DNA of 6,154 nt, taken from Streptosporangiaceae bacterium (lineage in GTDB: Bacteria; Actinomycetota; Actinomycetes; Streptosporangiales; Streptosporangiaceae). The stretch is taken from assembly GCA_030040475.1 (NCBI GenBank), contig JASHTQ010000046.1:1-6154 (forward strand). The letters are read 5' to 3'. Every line of letters begins with the position of its first letter. The first letter of the stretch is position 1. The position numbers were made by a program, and so were the translations under genes. Positions 1 through 5,670 of the stretch are shown here, piece after piece. Below the pieces are notes generated by a model that was not told the DNA's origin, did no database searches, and was given only the letters and a program-made list of their open reading frames with translations.

Positions 1-5
1 GCCGC

Positions 6-61
6 GGAATGAAACCCCGCTTCCAGCACCCCGGGAGGTACTGGAACCCGGGTTTCATTCC
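6..61. repeat. Large imperfect inverted repeat (hairpin), possible terminator
   Basis: The 12-bp arm GGAATGAAACCC at 6-17 has an exact reverse complement at 50-61. Inside it, after a 3x3 internal loop, TTCCAG (21-26) pairs with CTGGAA (41-46), and ACC (28-30) can pair with GGT (37-39). An alternative fold uses the 10-bp palindrome AACCCGGGTT at 45-54. The structure lies about 155 bp beyond the stop codon of the PF04672 methyltransferase. It could act as a factor-independent stop signal for that gene, or for a gene to the left of the window. Neither strand has a T-run after the stem, so it is not a canonical intrinsic terminator. It could also be one copy of a dispersed palindromic element. 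The pairing is seen directly; the role is inference. Confidence 0.6.
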
Positions 62-64
62 CCC

Positions 65-91
65 CGGGCCGCCGCCCGGGCCGCCGCCCGG
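65..91. repeat. 12-bp GC-only tandem repeat, about 2.25 copies
   Basis: The unit CGGGCCGCCGCC occurs at 65-76 and 77-88, followed by a partial copy (CGG). It directly adjoins the right arm of the 6-61 hairpin. It contains no A or T and is probably a slippage-prone non-coding spacer. No function is evident. Confidence 0.6.
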
Positions 92-93
92 AG

Positions 94-125
94 GCACCGG
101 ATGCACCGGATGCACCGGATGCACC
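94..125. repeat. 9-bp tandem repeat GCACCGGAT, about 3.5 copies
   Basis: Three exact copies of GCACCGGAT occupy 94-102, 103-111 and 112-120, followed by GCACC. The array lies in the non-coding 3' region of the PF04672 methyltransferase gene. The period is a multiple of three and the array is open in some frames, but no ribosome binding site or credible protein goes with it. It is best described as a short microsatellite-like array. Confidence 0.7.
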
Positions 126-217
126 ACGAAGCGCCCAGCGTCACGCTGGCACCACATCCGGGGGGCCGCGGGAGGACGAAGCGGGCCACCGGTGAACGAA
201 GAGCGGGTACGGGGCGG

Positions 218-1048
218 TTACGGCTTGCGCGCCACCACGACGCAGTAGTATGCCTGGTCGGCGTTGGCGGGGACTACCTCGCCTGGGTCGGGGCGCCATT
301 CGGGTGGCCAGGTCAGGCCGGGCTCGACGATCTCCATGCCCGCGACGAGCCTGCGCACCTCGGCGCGGCTGCGGACGTGGGCCTGCTCGGTGGCGTGGTC
401 GAAAACCCGCTCGACGTCGTGGACCGCCGGGACGGTATCGGGTGTCGCATGCGATATCGCGACATGGGTGCCGGCCGGGAACGGCCCGGTGAGCCGGGCG
501 ATGAGCCCGGCCGGGTCGTGCTCGTCGGCGACGAAATGCAGGATCGACAGGAAGAGCAGGGCCGCGGGCTCGCCGAAATCGATCAGCCTCTCCAGGGCCG
601 GGTCGGCGAGGATCTTGTCGGGCTCGAGCAGGTCCTGCTCGATGATCGCGGTGTTCGGGACGGCCTGGATCATGGCGCGTGCGTGGGCGAGGACCACCGG
701 GTCGTGATCGACGTAGACGACCCTGGCCGACGGGTCGGTCTCCAGGGCGATCTCGTGGGTGTTGCGCACGGTCGGCAGCCCGGCCCCGATGTCGATGATC
801 TGCCGTATGCCGGCCTCCTTGACCAGGTAGCGGACCACCCGGTGCAGGAAGGCCCGGTTCCACTGGACCGCGAGCTTGACGTTCGGCAACTGGGCGATCA
901 TCGATTCGGCCACCGTCCGGTCGGCCGGGTAATTGTCCTTGCCGCCGAGCAGGTAGTCGTAGACGCGAGCCGCGCTTGGGATGTCAGGCCTGAACGTCTT
1001 GCGCCAGTCCTCGTCGAAAGTCACCAGCTGGCTCCCTCGTACCGTCAC
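218..1048 (-). CDS. SAM-dependent methyltransferase, PF04672 (DUF574) family
   Basis: This is a complete 276-residue protein of the actinobacterial S-adenosyl methyltransferase family PF04672. The family's N-terminal signature PSAARVYDYLLGGKDNY is at residues 24-40, followed by PADR. The SAM-binding loop DIGAGLPT is at 86-93. The acidic strand-2 motif VYVDHDPVVLAHAR at 111-124 should hold the ribose of SAM. Family-like LHFVADEHDP at 170-179 and a late WRPDPGE near 251-257 complete the Rossmann fold. The length is typical and the protein is soluble. Actinomycetes often carry many paralogues, and the substrate is unknown for almost all of them, so none is assigned. The start is GTG, chosen because GGGAG sits seven bases upstream and the family signature follows shortly after. 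A candidate promoter lies upstream at 1159-1188. The gene appears to be a monocistronic unit downstream of the RNA methyltransferase gene, separated by 270 bp. The family call is firm; the biological role is not known. Confidence 0.92.
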   Translation of the reverse strand: MTVRGSQLVTFDEDWRKTFRPDIPSAARVYDYLLGGKDNYPADRTVAESMIAQLPNVKLAVQWNRAFLHRVVRYLVKEAGIRQIIDIGAGLPTVRNTHEIALETDPSARVVYVDHDPVVLAHARAMIQAVPNTAIIEQDLLEPDKILADPALERLIDFGEPAALLFLSILHFVADEHDPAGLIARLTGPFPAGTHVAISHATPDTVPAVHDVERVFDHATEQAHVRSRAEVRRLVAGMEIVEPGLTWPPEWRPDPGEVVPANADQAYYCVVVARKP

Positions 1049-1055
1049 GATCCAT

Positions 1056-1060
1056 CTCCC
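1056..1060 (-). promoter_or_regulatory. Ribosome binding site GGGAG for the PF04672 methyltransferase
   Basis: On the minus strand GGGAG lies seven bases before the GTG at 1048. It supports this start over the ATG a few bases upstream, which is in another frame and leads into a non-family peptide. Confidence 0.6.
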
Positions 1061-1124
1061 GGGTTGCTACCGGATCCGCGGGGCGCCAGGCCTGGGGAAT
1101 GCACGTTTTCGCGCACGCAAATAC

Positions 1125-1143
1125 CACGGCGATACCAGCCGTG
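1125..1143 (-). promoter_or_regulatory. Small hairpin in the putative 5' leader of the PF04672 gene
   Basis: On the minus strand CACGGC and GCCGTG form a perfect 6-bp stem around a 7-base loop. It sits near the 5' end of the leader of about 100 bases predicted from the promoter at 1159-1188. The loop and the downstream flank each contain TGGTAT. A 10-bp palindrome, CCAGGCCTGG, lies closer to the gene at 1086-1095. A regulatory role is possible, but nothing here matches a riboswitch I recognise. Confidence 0.3.
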
Positions 1144-1158
1144 CCCCCCACTGCGCGC

Positions 1159-1188
1159 ATAGTACCCACATTGTGAATCGCAGATCAA
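1159..1188 (-). promoter_or_regulatory. Candidate sigma-70-type promoter for the PF04672 methyltransferase
   Basis: On the minus strand the -35-like hexamer TTGATC (1188-1183) is followed by an 18-bp spacer and the -10-like hexamer TACTAT (1164-1159). Each matches four of six consensus bases. The segment is locally AT-richer than the genes around it. Transcription would start near 1152, giving a leader of about 100 bases. It is the best match I found in the spacer, but it is unproven. Confidence 0.4.
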
Positions 1189-1242
1189 GAAAACGGCCGA
1201 TCAGGGACCCGTGATTTCACCGTGCACTTATTGGCACGCGAC

Positions 1243-1271
1243 GTGACGTGCGGGATTGGTGTGACGTGAGG
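1243..1271. repeat. Direct repeat GTGACGTGnGG, two copies
   Basis: GTGACGTGCGG (1243-1253) recurs as GTGACGTGAGG (1261-1271), with start-to-start spacing of 18 bp. The first copy overlaps a GCACG/CGTGC inverted repeat (1234-1251), and the palindrome GTGATTTCAC lies nearby at 1211-1220. The cluster sits between the end of the RNA methyltransferase gene and the promoter of the PF04672 gene. It could be an operator, but regulator binding is inference only. Confidence 0.4.
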
Positions 1272-1318
1272 TGGAGTATCGCGAGTCGCGGGCCGTGTTA
1301 TGGTCGGGCAGTTCCGAT

Positions 1319-2572
1319 TTACTGGCGGCCGCTTCGGCGGACGAATTCGAAAAGGAGCACGCCGGCCGCCACGCCGACATTCAGGGAGGACTGGCCGGGA
1401 GCCATCGGGATCCGGACCCGGCTGGTGCAGGCGGCCAGCGTCTGCGGACGCAGGCCGGTCTCCTCGTTCCCGACGACGAAGGCCAGCGGCAGGTCCAGGG
1501 GCTGGGCGTACAGATCGGCGTCGGCGTGAGCGGTCGCGCCGAGGGTCGCGAAGCCCTGCCTGGACAGGTCACCCAGCCAGGCTGGCAGGTCGGCGCAGCT
1601 GCAGAGCGGGATGCGGCCCACCGCACCGCGGGCGGCGCGCACGCAGTTCTTGTGCAGCGGGTCGACGCCGTCCTCGGTGACCACGACCGCGCCCGCCCCC
1701 GCGCCGTCGGCCGTGCGCAGCACCATGCCGAGATTGTCCGGGTTCTGCAGGTTCTCGGCGATCAGCAGCACGGACGAACGGGGCGGCCTGAACATGCCCA
1801 CGTCGCCCAGCCTGAAATGGACCGCGGCGATGACCTGCGGCAGCGGGCGGGTGCTTGTCACCGTGCCCATCAGCCCATCCGAGCAGCGGTAACACGGCAC
1901 CGAATCGCGGGCGCAGGCGGCGGCGACCTCGCGGCCTTCCGGTGCCGCCGCGAACGCGCTGAGGCAGAGGACCGCCTGCACCGGCAGCCTGTCGTGCAGC
2001 GCCCGCCGCACGAGCGTCGGACCCTCGGCGACGAAGCTTGCCTCGGCGCGCCGCGCTGCCGACTCCCTGAGCGCACGCAGCCGCTGTACCGCCGGGGTGT
2101 CCTTGGCGGCAAGCTGCGGGGCGGCCGGCCTGGCGCCGCGATCCGATCCGCCCGCGCGGCCCGCCCCTCGCCGTGACCCAGCGAAGACCGGAAGGCCGGC
2201 CCGGCCCGGCAGTTCCTTTCCGGTGAACAGATCGCTGACGGTGGCGAGCATCCAGCTTCCTGCCAGGAACAGGACCCCGTTACCGCGGCCGGGAAAGGCG
2301 AGCAGCAGGTCGCGGAGGGCACGCTCATCGCGGGCCGCCACGACGGCCTGCCAGTCGTCCCGCCCCGGTGCGCTCCCGCGGTAGGCGAGCACGCCGGCCA
2401 CCTCACCCCAGCCGGAGACGAACGCCCGTGCCGCGGCCTGAGCCGGCGCCTGTTCGGGCACGGCGGCCAGGAGCGATGCGACGTCGGCCCCGAGCTCGGC
2501 GGGCGTTTGCACGCCGGCACTGTCCAGGATGAACCGGCGCACCGGCTCGGTGAGCGACGTCTCGGCTGCCAC
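1319..2572 (-). CDS. TrmH/SpoU-family RNA 2'-O-methyltransferase with unrecognised N-terminal extension
   Basis: A 417-residue protein. From about residue 155 it is a SpoU-type (SPOUT) RNA ribose methyltransferase. A substrate-binding domain (about 161-240, with FVAEGPTLVRRAL) precedes the knotted catalytic domain. Motif 1 is NPDNLGMVLRTA at 277-288, motif 2 is VVGNEETGL at 366-374, and motif 3 runs from IPM (388) through SSLNVGVAAGVLLFE (395-409). The motif 1 Asn and Arg and the motif 3 SLN expected for activity are present. These enzymes 2'-O-methylate tRNA or 23S rRNA riboses using SAM; the target here cannot be told. Residues 1-128 match no domain I know: an amphipathic, Ala/Leu-rich segment containing GNGVLFLAGSWMLATVSDLF (98-117). 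A Gly/Arg/Ala-rich linker (131-152) joins it to the enzyme. Third-position GC stays high through the extension, so it looks truly coding. The GTG start follows an in-frame TGA by five codons and has no clear ribosome binding site. The enzyme call is firm; the extension and start are less so. Confidence 0.88.
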   Translation of the reverse strand: MAAETSLTEPVRRFILDSAGVQTPAELGADVASLLAAVPEQAPAQAAARAFVSGWGEVAGVLAYRGSAPGRDDWQAVVAARDERALRDLLLAFPGRGNGVLFLAGSWMLATVSDLFTGKELPGRAGLPVFAGSRRGAGRAGGSDRGARPAAPQLAAKDTPAVQRLRALRESAARRAEASFVAEGPTLVRRALHDRLPVQAVLCLSAFAAAPEGREVAAACARDSVPCYRCSDGLMGTVTSTRPLPQVIAAVHFRLGDVGMFRPPRSSVLLIAENLQNPDNLGMVLRTADGAGAGAVVVTEDGVDPLHKNCVRAARGAVGRIPLCSCADLPAWLGDLSRQGFATLGATAHADADLYAQPLDLPLAFVVGNEETGLRPQTLAACTSRVRIPMAPGQSSLNVGVAAGVLLFEFVRRSGRQ

Positions 2573-2622
2573 CGCGGGATGGTATCAGTCCGCAGGCCGC
2601 CCCGGCCGGGAGCCGAAACGAG

Positions 2623-2686
2623 GAGCCGGGAGCCAGGAGCCGCGAGCCAGGAGCCGCGAGCCGGGAGCCGGGAGCCCGCGAGCCGG
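2623..2686. repeat. 7-bp tandem repeat array (GAGCCGG/GAGCCAG/GAGCCGC), nine units
   Basis: Nine contiguous GAGCC-headed units fill the space directly after the arcC stop codon. The order of variants is GG, AG, GC, AG, GC, GG, GG, an 8-bp unit, GG. Positions 2630-2643 and 2644-2657 are an exact 14-bp duplication. An isolated earlier copy, GAGCCG, sits at 2610-2615. The array is non-coding, lying between arcC and the RNA methyltransferase gene. It looks like a variable-number repeat expanded by slippage. A weak AGCCC/GGGCT stem (2673-2690) overlaps the arcC stop codon. No known repeat family is recognised. Confidence 0.85.
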
Positions 2687-2688
2687 GG

Positions 2689-3594
2689 CTACGGGGACAC
2701 GATCGTGCCGGCCGTGCCGTCGAGCAGCGCCGGGGCGGCGTCGAGCCGGCCGATCGCCGCCCTCCCGCCGGTCGCCTCCACGAACCGGCAGGCGGCCTCG
2801 ACCTTCGGGCCCATCGAGCCGGCCGGGAACGAGCGGGCCCGCAGCTGCCGCGGCGTGGCATGGCGGATGGGGCGGGCGTCCGGGGTGCCGAAGCCGTCGA
2901 TCACCGCGTCGACGTCGGTCAGCAGCAGCAGGGCGTCGGCATCCACCGCGCGGGCAAGCAGGGCCGCGGTCAGGTCCTTGTCCACGACGGCCTCGACGCC
3001 GCGCAGCGCGCCCGAGGCGTCCGCGACCACCGGGATGCCGCCACCGCCCGCGCACACCACCAGCGCGCCGGCCTGCAGCAGCGCCCGGATGAGCGGCAGC
3101 TCAACCAGCTCGAGCGGCTCCGGTGACGGCACCACCCGCCGCCAGGCGGCGCCGTCGGGGCGCACCACCCAGCCGCGCCCGGCGGCCAGGTCCTGCGCCT
3201 GCGACTCCTTGTAGACCGGGCCGACGAACTTGGTGGGACTGGCGAACGCCGGATCGTCGGCGTCGACCCTGGTCTGGCCGATCAGGCATCCGGCGGTCTT
3301 GCCTGGCGCGGCGCCGTGCAGCGCCCGGACCAGCCAGTACCCGATCATCCCCTGGGTCTGCGCGCCGAGCACGTCCAGCGAGTACGGGCGGGTCAGCGCC
3401 GGGTCGCTCGCGCTCTCCAGGGCCAGCATGCCGACCTGCGGGCCGTTGCCGTGGGTCACGATGAGGTCGTGCGCGCGGGCCAGCGGCGCGAGCGCGCCGG
3501 CCGCCTGCTTGACATGATGCTCCTGGATGTCCTCGTCGGGCTTCTCGCCCCGCTCCAGCAGGGCGTTGCCGCCCAGCGCCGCGACCACCCTCAC
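2689..3594 (-). CDS. arcC: Carbamate kinase (arginine deiminase pathway, last step)
   Basis: A complete 301-residue carbamate kinase of the amino acid kinase fold. In the ADI pathway it transfers the phosphate of carbamoyl phosphate to ADP, giving ATP, ammonia and CO2 in the cytoplasm. Visible motifs are the N-terminal ALGGNAL (6-12), THGNGPQVG (47-55), the glycine-rich CAGGGGIPV (181-189), EAVVDKD (201-207, with the conserved Lys206) and [13 protein letters not shown] (256-268). The length is close to the usual 300-315 residues and no gap is evident. The gene starts with GTG inside the stop of arcB (GTGA, 4-base overlap) and has no strong ribosome binding site of its own, so translational coupling to arcB is likely. 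It is the last arc gene; a 7-bp repeat array follows its TAG stop. Unlike arcA, this gene looks fully functional. Confidence 0.96.
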   Translation of the reverse strand: MRVVAALGGNALLERGEKPDEDIQEHHVKQAAGALAPLARAHDLIVTHGNGPQVGMLALESASDPALTRPYSLDVLGAQTQGMIGYWLVRALHGAAPGKTAGCLIGQTRVDADDPAFASPTKFVGPVYKESQAQDLAAGRGWVVRPDGAAWRRVVPSPEPLELVELPLIRALLQAGALVVCAGGGGIPVVADASGALRGVEAVVDKDLTAALLARAVDADALLLLTDVDAVIDGFGTPDARPIRHATPRQLRARSFPAGSMGPKVEAACRFVEATGGRAAIGRLDAAPALLDGTAGTIVSP

Positions 3595-4592
3595 GAGTCG
3601 TCGCCGATCGTGGCCAGCATGAGGGCCTTGATCGTGTGCATCCGGTTCTCCGCCTCGTCGAACACCACCGACGCGGGCGACTCGAACACCTCGTCGGTGA
3701 CCTCGAGCGCGTCAAGGCCGCGCTTGGCGTAGATCCGCTGGCCGATCTCGGTGTCCCTGTTGTGCAGCGCGGGCAGGCAGTGCATGAACTTGACCGCCGG
3801 GTTGCCCGTTGCCGCCAGCACGGCCGAGTTCACCTGGTACGGGAGAAGCTGGTCGATCCTGGAGTCCCACTTGTCCTCCGGTTCGCCCAGGGACAGCCAC
3901 ACGTCGGAGTAGACGAAGTCCGCCCCGGCCACCCCCGTGGTCACGTCCGCGGTCACGGCGAGCCTCGCGCCCGACCCGGCGGCCAGGCCCGCGGCGATGC
4001 CGCGCACCTCCGCCGAGGGCTGCAGCGCCGCCGGGGCGCAGATGCGGCAGTCCATGCCGAGCGTGGCCGCGGTCACCAGCAGCGAGTTCGCCGTGTTGTT
4101 CCGGCCGTCCCCCAGGTAGCAGAGGGTCATCCCGGTCAGCGGCTTGTCGCAGTGGTCGGTCATGGTCAGGATGTCGGCGAGCATCTGGGTCGGGTGCCAG
4201 GTGTCGGAGAGCCCGTTCCAGACCGGCACCCCGGCGAACTGGCCGAGGATGTCCATGGATTCCTGGGTGAATCCGCGGTACTCGATGCCGTCGAACAGGC
4301 GGCCGAGCACGCGGGCGGTGTCCTTCACCGACTCCTTGTAGCCGAGCTGGGACTCCCCCGGGCCGAGGTAGGTGACGTGCCCGCCCTCGTCGTGCGCCGC
4401 CACCTCGAACGCGGACCGGGTCCGGGTGGATGTCTTCTCGAAGATCAGGGCGATGTTGCGGCCAGCCAGCCGGCGGCCGGTCACTCCCTTGCGCTTGTCC
4501 GCCCGCAGTTGCCTGGCCTGGTCGACGAGGAAGAGGAACTCTTCGGCGTCGAGGTCTGTTTCCTTCAGCAGGCTCCGTCCGTGCAGGTTCAT
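3591..4592 (-). CDS. arcB: Ornithine carbamoyltransferase, catabolic type
   Basis: A complete 333-residue ornithine carbamoyltransferase. The carbamoyl-phosphate loop STRTRS is at 55-60, HPTQ at 133-136, and HCLP, containing the catalytic cysteine, at 271-274. The ornithine-side loop reads SDVWLSLGE (229-237), with Leu where SMG is more usual. The length and the [26 protein letters not shown] region (83-108) resemble the longer catabolic/ArgI-like enzymes. With its place between deiminase and carbamate kinase genes, this argues for the catabolic role: phosphorolysis of citrulline to ornithine and carbamoyl phosphate. Sequence alone does not exclude a biosynthetic (ArgF) role. The ATG start is backed by a strong AGGAGGAG seven bases upstream. 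That site overlaps the arcA stop codon, and the spacer between the two genes is 13 bases. The 3' end overlaps arcC by four bases. Confidence 0.95.
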   Translation of the reverse strand: MNLHGRSLLKETDLDAEEFLFLVDQARQLRADKRKGVTGRRLAGRNIALIFEKTSTRTRSAFEVAAHDEGGHVTYLGPGESQLGYKESVKDTARVLGRLFDGIEYRGFTQESMDILGQFAGVPVWNGLSDTWHPTQMLADILTMTDHCDKPLTGMTLCYLGDGRNNTANSLLVTAATLGMDCRICAPAALQPSAEVRGIAAGLAAGSGARLAVTADVTTGVAGADFVYSDVWLSLGEPEDKWDSRIDQLLPYQVNSAVLAATGNPAVKFMHCLPALHNRDTEIGQRIYAKRGLDALEVTDEVFESPASVVFDEAENRMHTIKALMLATIGDDS

Positions 4593-4599
4593 CCGAGTA

Positions 4600-4607
4600 C
4601 TCCTCCT
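4600..4607 (-). promoter_or_regulatory. Strong ribosome binding site AGGAGGAG for arcB
   Basis: On the minus strand AGGAGGAG ends seven bases before the arcB ATG and overlaps the TAG stop of arcA. It fixes the arcB start and would allow arcB translation whether or not arcA is translated properly. Confidence 0.85.
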
Positions 4608-5670
4608 AGGCCGGGTCGCGCTCGATCGGGCAGGTCATGCAGCGCGGGCCGCCGCGCCCGCGGCCGAGTTCGGCGCCGGGCACCTCGAGCACCTCGATGC
4701 CGTGCTTGCGCAGCATGGTGTTGGTGGTGTTGTTCCTGTCATAGCCGAGTATTACGCCTGGGGCGACCGCCAGGTAATTGGTCCCGTCGTCCCACGGCTC
4801 GCGTTCGGCGGCCCTGATGTCCTCGTCGGTGACCAGCACGGTGACCGCGTCCACCCCGATCGCTTCGGCCAGGGCCTCCCACAGGCTGCCGTTGCGGGCG
4901 ACCTTCAGGTCCTCCCCGTCGGGTGTGATCGTCCACGATCGCAGGTGGCGGTCGATGTAGGGGTAGAGCACGAAGGTCGCACGGTCGATCATGGTCATCA
5001 GGGTGTCGAGGTGCATGGTCGCGTGCGACTTGGGAATCTCGGTCGCGATCACGGCGGCGGCCTGGCCGCTGCCGGACAGCGCGCGGGAGAGGATCTCCAC
5101 CGCCATCGGCGTGGTCCGCTCCCCCATGCCGATCAGCACCGTGCCGTGACCGAGAACGTGCACGTCGCCGCCCTCCACGCTGGCCGGCAGGTGATCGGCG
5201 TCGTCGCCGGCGTACCAGGTGACGAAGTCGGCGCCGGCGAACATCGGGTGATAGGTGTACACGGCGCGGATGTGCAGGTGTTCCCGCTGCCTGGCGGGCT
5301 TGGCCATCGGGTTCATCGAGACCCCGCCGTAGATCCAGGCCGAGTTGTCGCGGGTGAACAGGTGGTTCGGCAGCGGGGGGAGCAGGAAGTCATCGGCGGC
5401 CAGCATGTCCCACTTCAGGCTTCTGGCGTGCCGCGGCCGCAGGTCGGCCTTGAGCACCCCGCCGATCAGGTACTCGGCCAGACGGGACCCATCGGTGTCC
5501 GCGAACAGCTCGCGGAGCGGGCCGACCAGCGTCGGGCCCAGCATCTCCGGGGTGCACAGGCGGTCAAGCACGAACGCCCGGCCCTCGGGCAGGTCCAGCG
5601 TCTGCGCCAGCAACTGCTCGAAGTAGTGCACCTGCACGCCATGACTGTCCCTCCAGCTCTTTCGTAACAT
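4606..5670 (-). CDS. arcA: Arginine deiminase lacking its N-terminal segment (probable deletion)
   Basis: Arginine deiminase hydrolyses L-arginine to citrulline and ammonia, the first ADI step. The 354-residue frame keeps the catalytic set expected by comparison with the Pseudomonas enzyme: Asp108 in FTRDNS, Glu167 in EGGD, His220 and Asp222 in MHLDT, and Cys344 in [10 protein letters not shown]. Homology begins only at about residue 11 ([15 protein letters not shown]). Family members have roughly 400-420 residues and begin 55-65 residues earlier, with a conserved segment that includes an LFDD loop near the active site; all of that is absent. The ATG at 5670 has no properly spaced ribosome binding site. 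A perfect one (GGAGGG, six bases, ATG) lies at 5654-5640 but is out of frame with arcA. I infer a non-triplet deletion after the native start codon, so the product is probably poorly made and inactive. Assembly error is the main alternative. A GTG at 5637 could start a 343-residue form. The family call is certain; the functional state is not. Confidence 0.9.
   Translation of the reverse strand: MLRKSWRDSHGVQVHYFEQLLAQTLDLPEGRAFVLDRLCTPEMLGPTLVGPLRELFADTDGSRLAEYLIGGVLKADLRPRHARSLKWDMLAADDFLLPPLPNHLFTRDNSAWIYGGVSMNPMAKPARQREHLHIRAVYTYHPMFAGADFVTWYAGDDADHLPASVEGGDVHVLGHGTVLIGMGERTTPMAVEILSRALSGSGQAAAVIATEIPKSHATMHLDTLMTMIDRATFVLYPYIDRHLRSWTITPDGEDLKVARNGSLWEALAEAIGVDAVTVLVTDEDIRAAEREPWDDGTNYLAVAPGVILGYDRNNTTNTMLRKHGIEVLEVPGAELGRGRGGPRCMTCPIERDPA

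Noticed and set aside
94..125. CRISPR-like array
   Set aside because: The units are 9 bp and contiguous with no spacers, so this is a simple tandem repeat. The 7-bp array at 2623-2686 is rejected as CRISPR for the same reason.
101..1162. Long plus-strand open frame (353 codons) opposite the PF04672 methyltransferase
   Set aside because: It is the antisense of a gene with clear family motifs. Its composition (Gly/Arg/Asp/Val-rich without domains) is the usual shadow in GC-rich DNA, and it starts inside a tandem repeat.
1200..1318. Intrinsic terminator after the RNA methyltransferase gene
   Set aside because: Only weak stems (for example CGCGAGTCGCG with an unworkably small loop, and the 5-bp GCACG/CGTGC) are present and none is followed by a T-run on the minus strand.
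2507..3214. Plus-strand open frame encoding a Ser/Arg/Glu repeat protein over the 7-bp array
   Set aside because: The repetitive peptide is only the translation of the heptamer array, and the remainder is antisense to arcC.
3636..4817. Plus-strand open frame of 393 codons opposite arcB
   Set aside because: It spans arcB and part of arcA in antisense, has no recognisable domain and no convincing ribosome binding site. It is a GC-bias shadow.
5466..5642. Small protein starting at the well-spaced ATG at 5642
   Set aside because: The 58-residue frame is Cys/Arg/Ser-rich out-of-frame arcA sequence with no independent coding signal. The start is better explained as a relic of arcA.
4372..5667. 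Plus-strand open frame of 431 codons opposite arcA
   Set aside because: It is antisense to the deiminase, whose catalytic motifs are unambiguous, and crosses into arcB. The protein is repetitive His/Val/Gly/Arg-rich with no family features.
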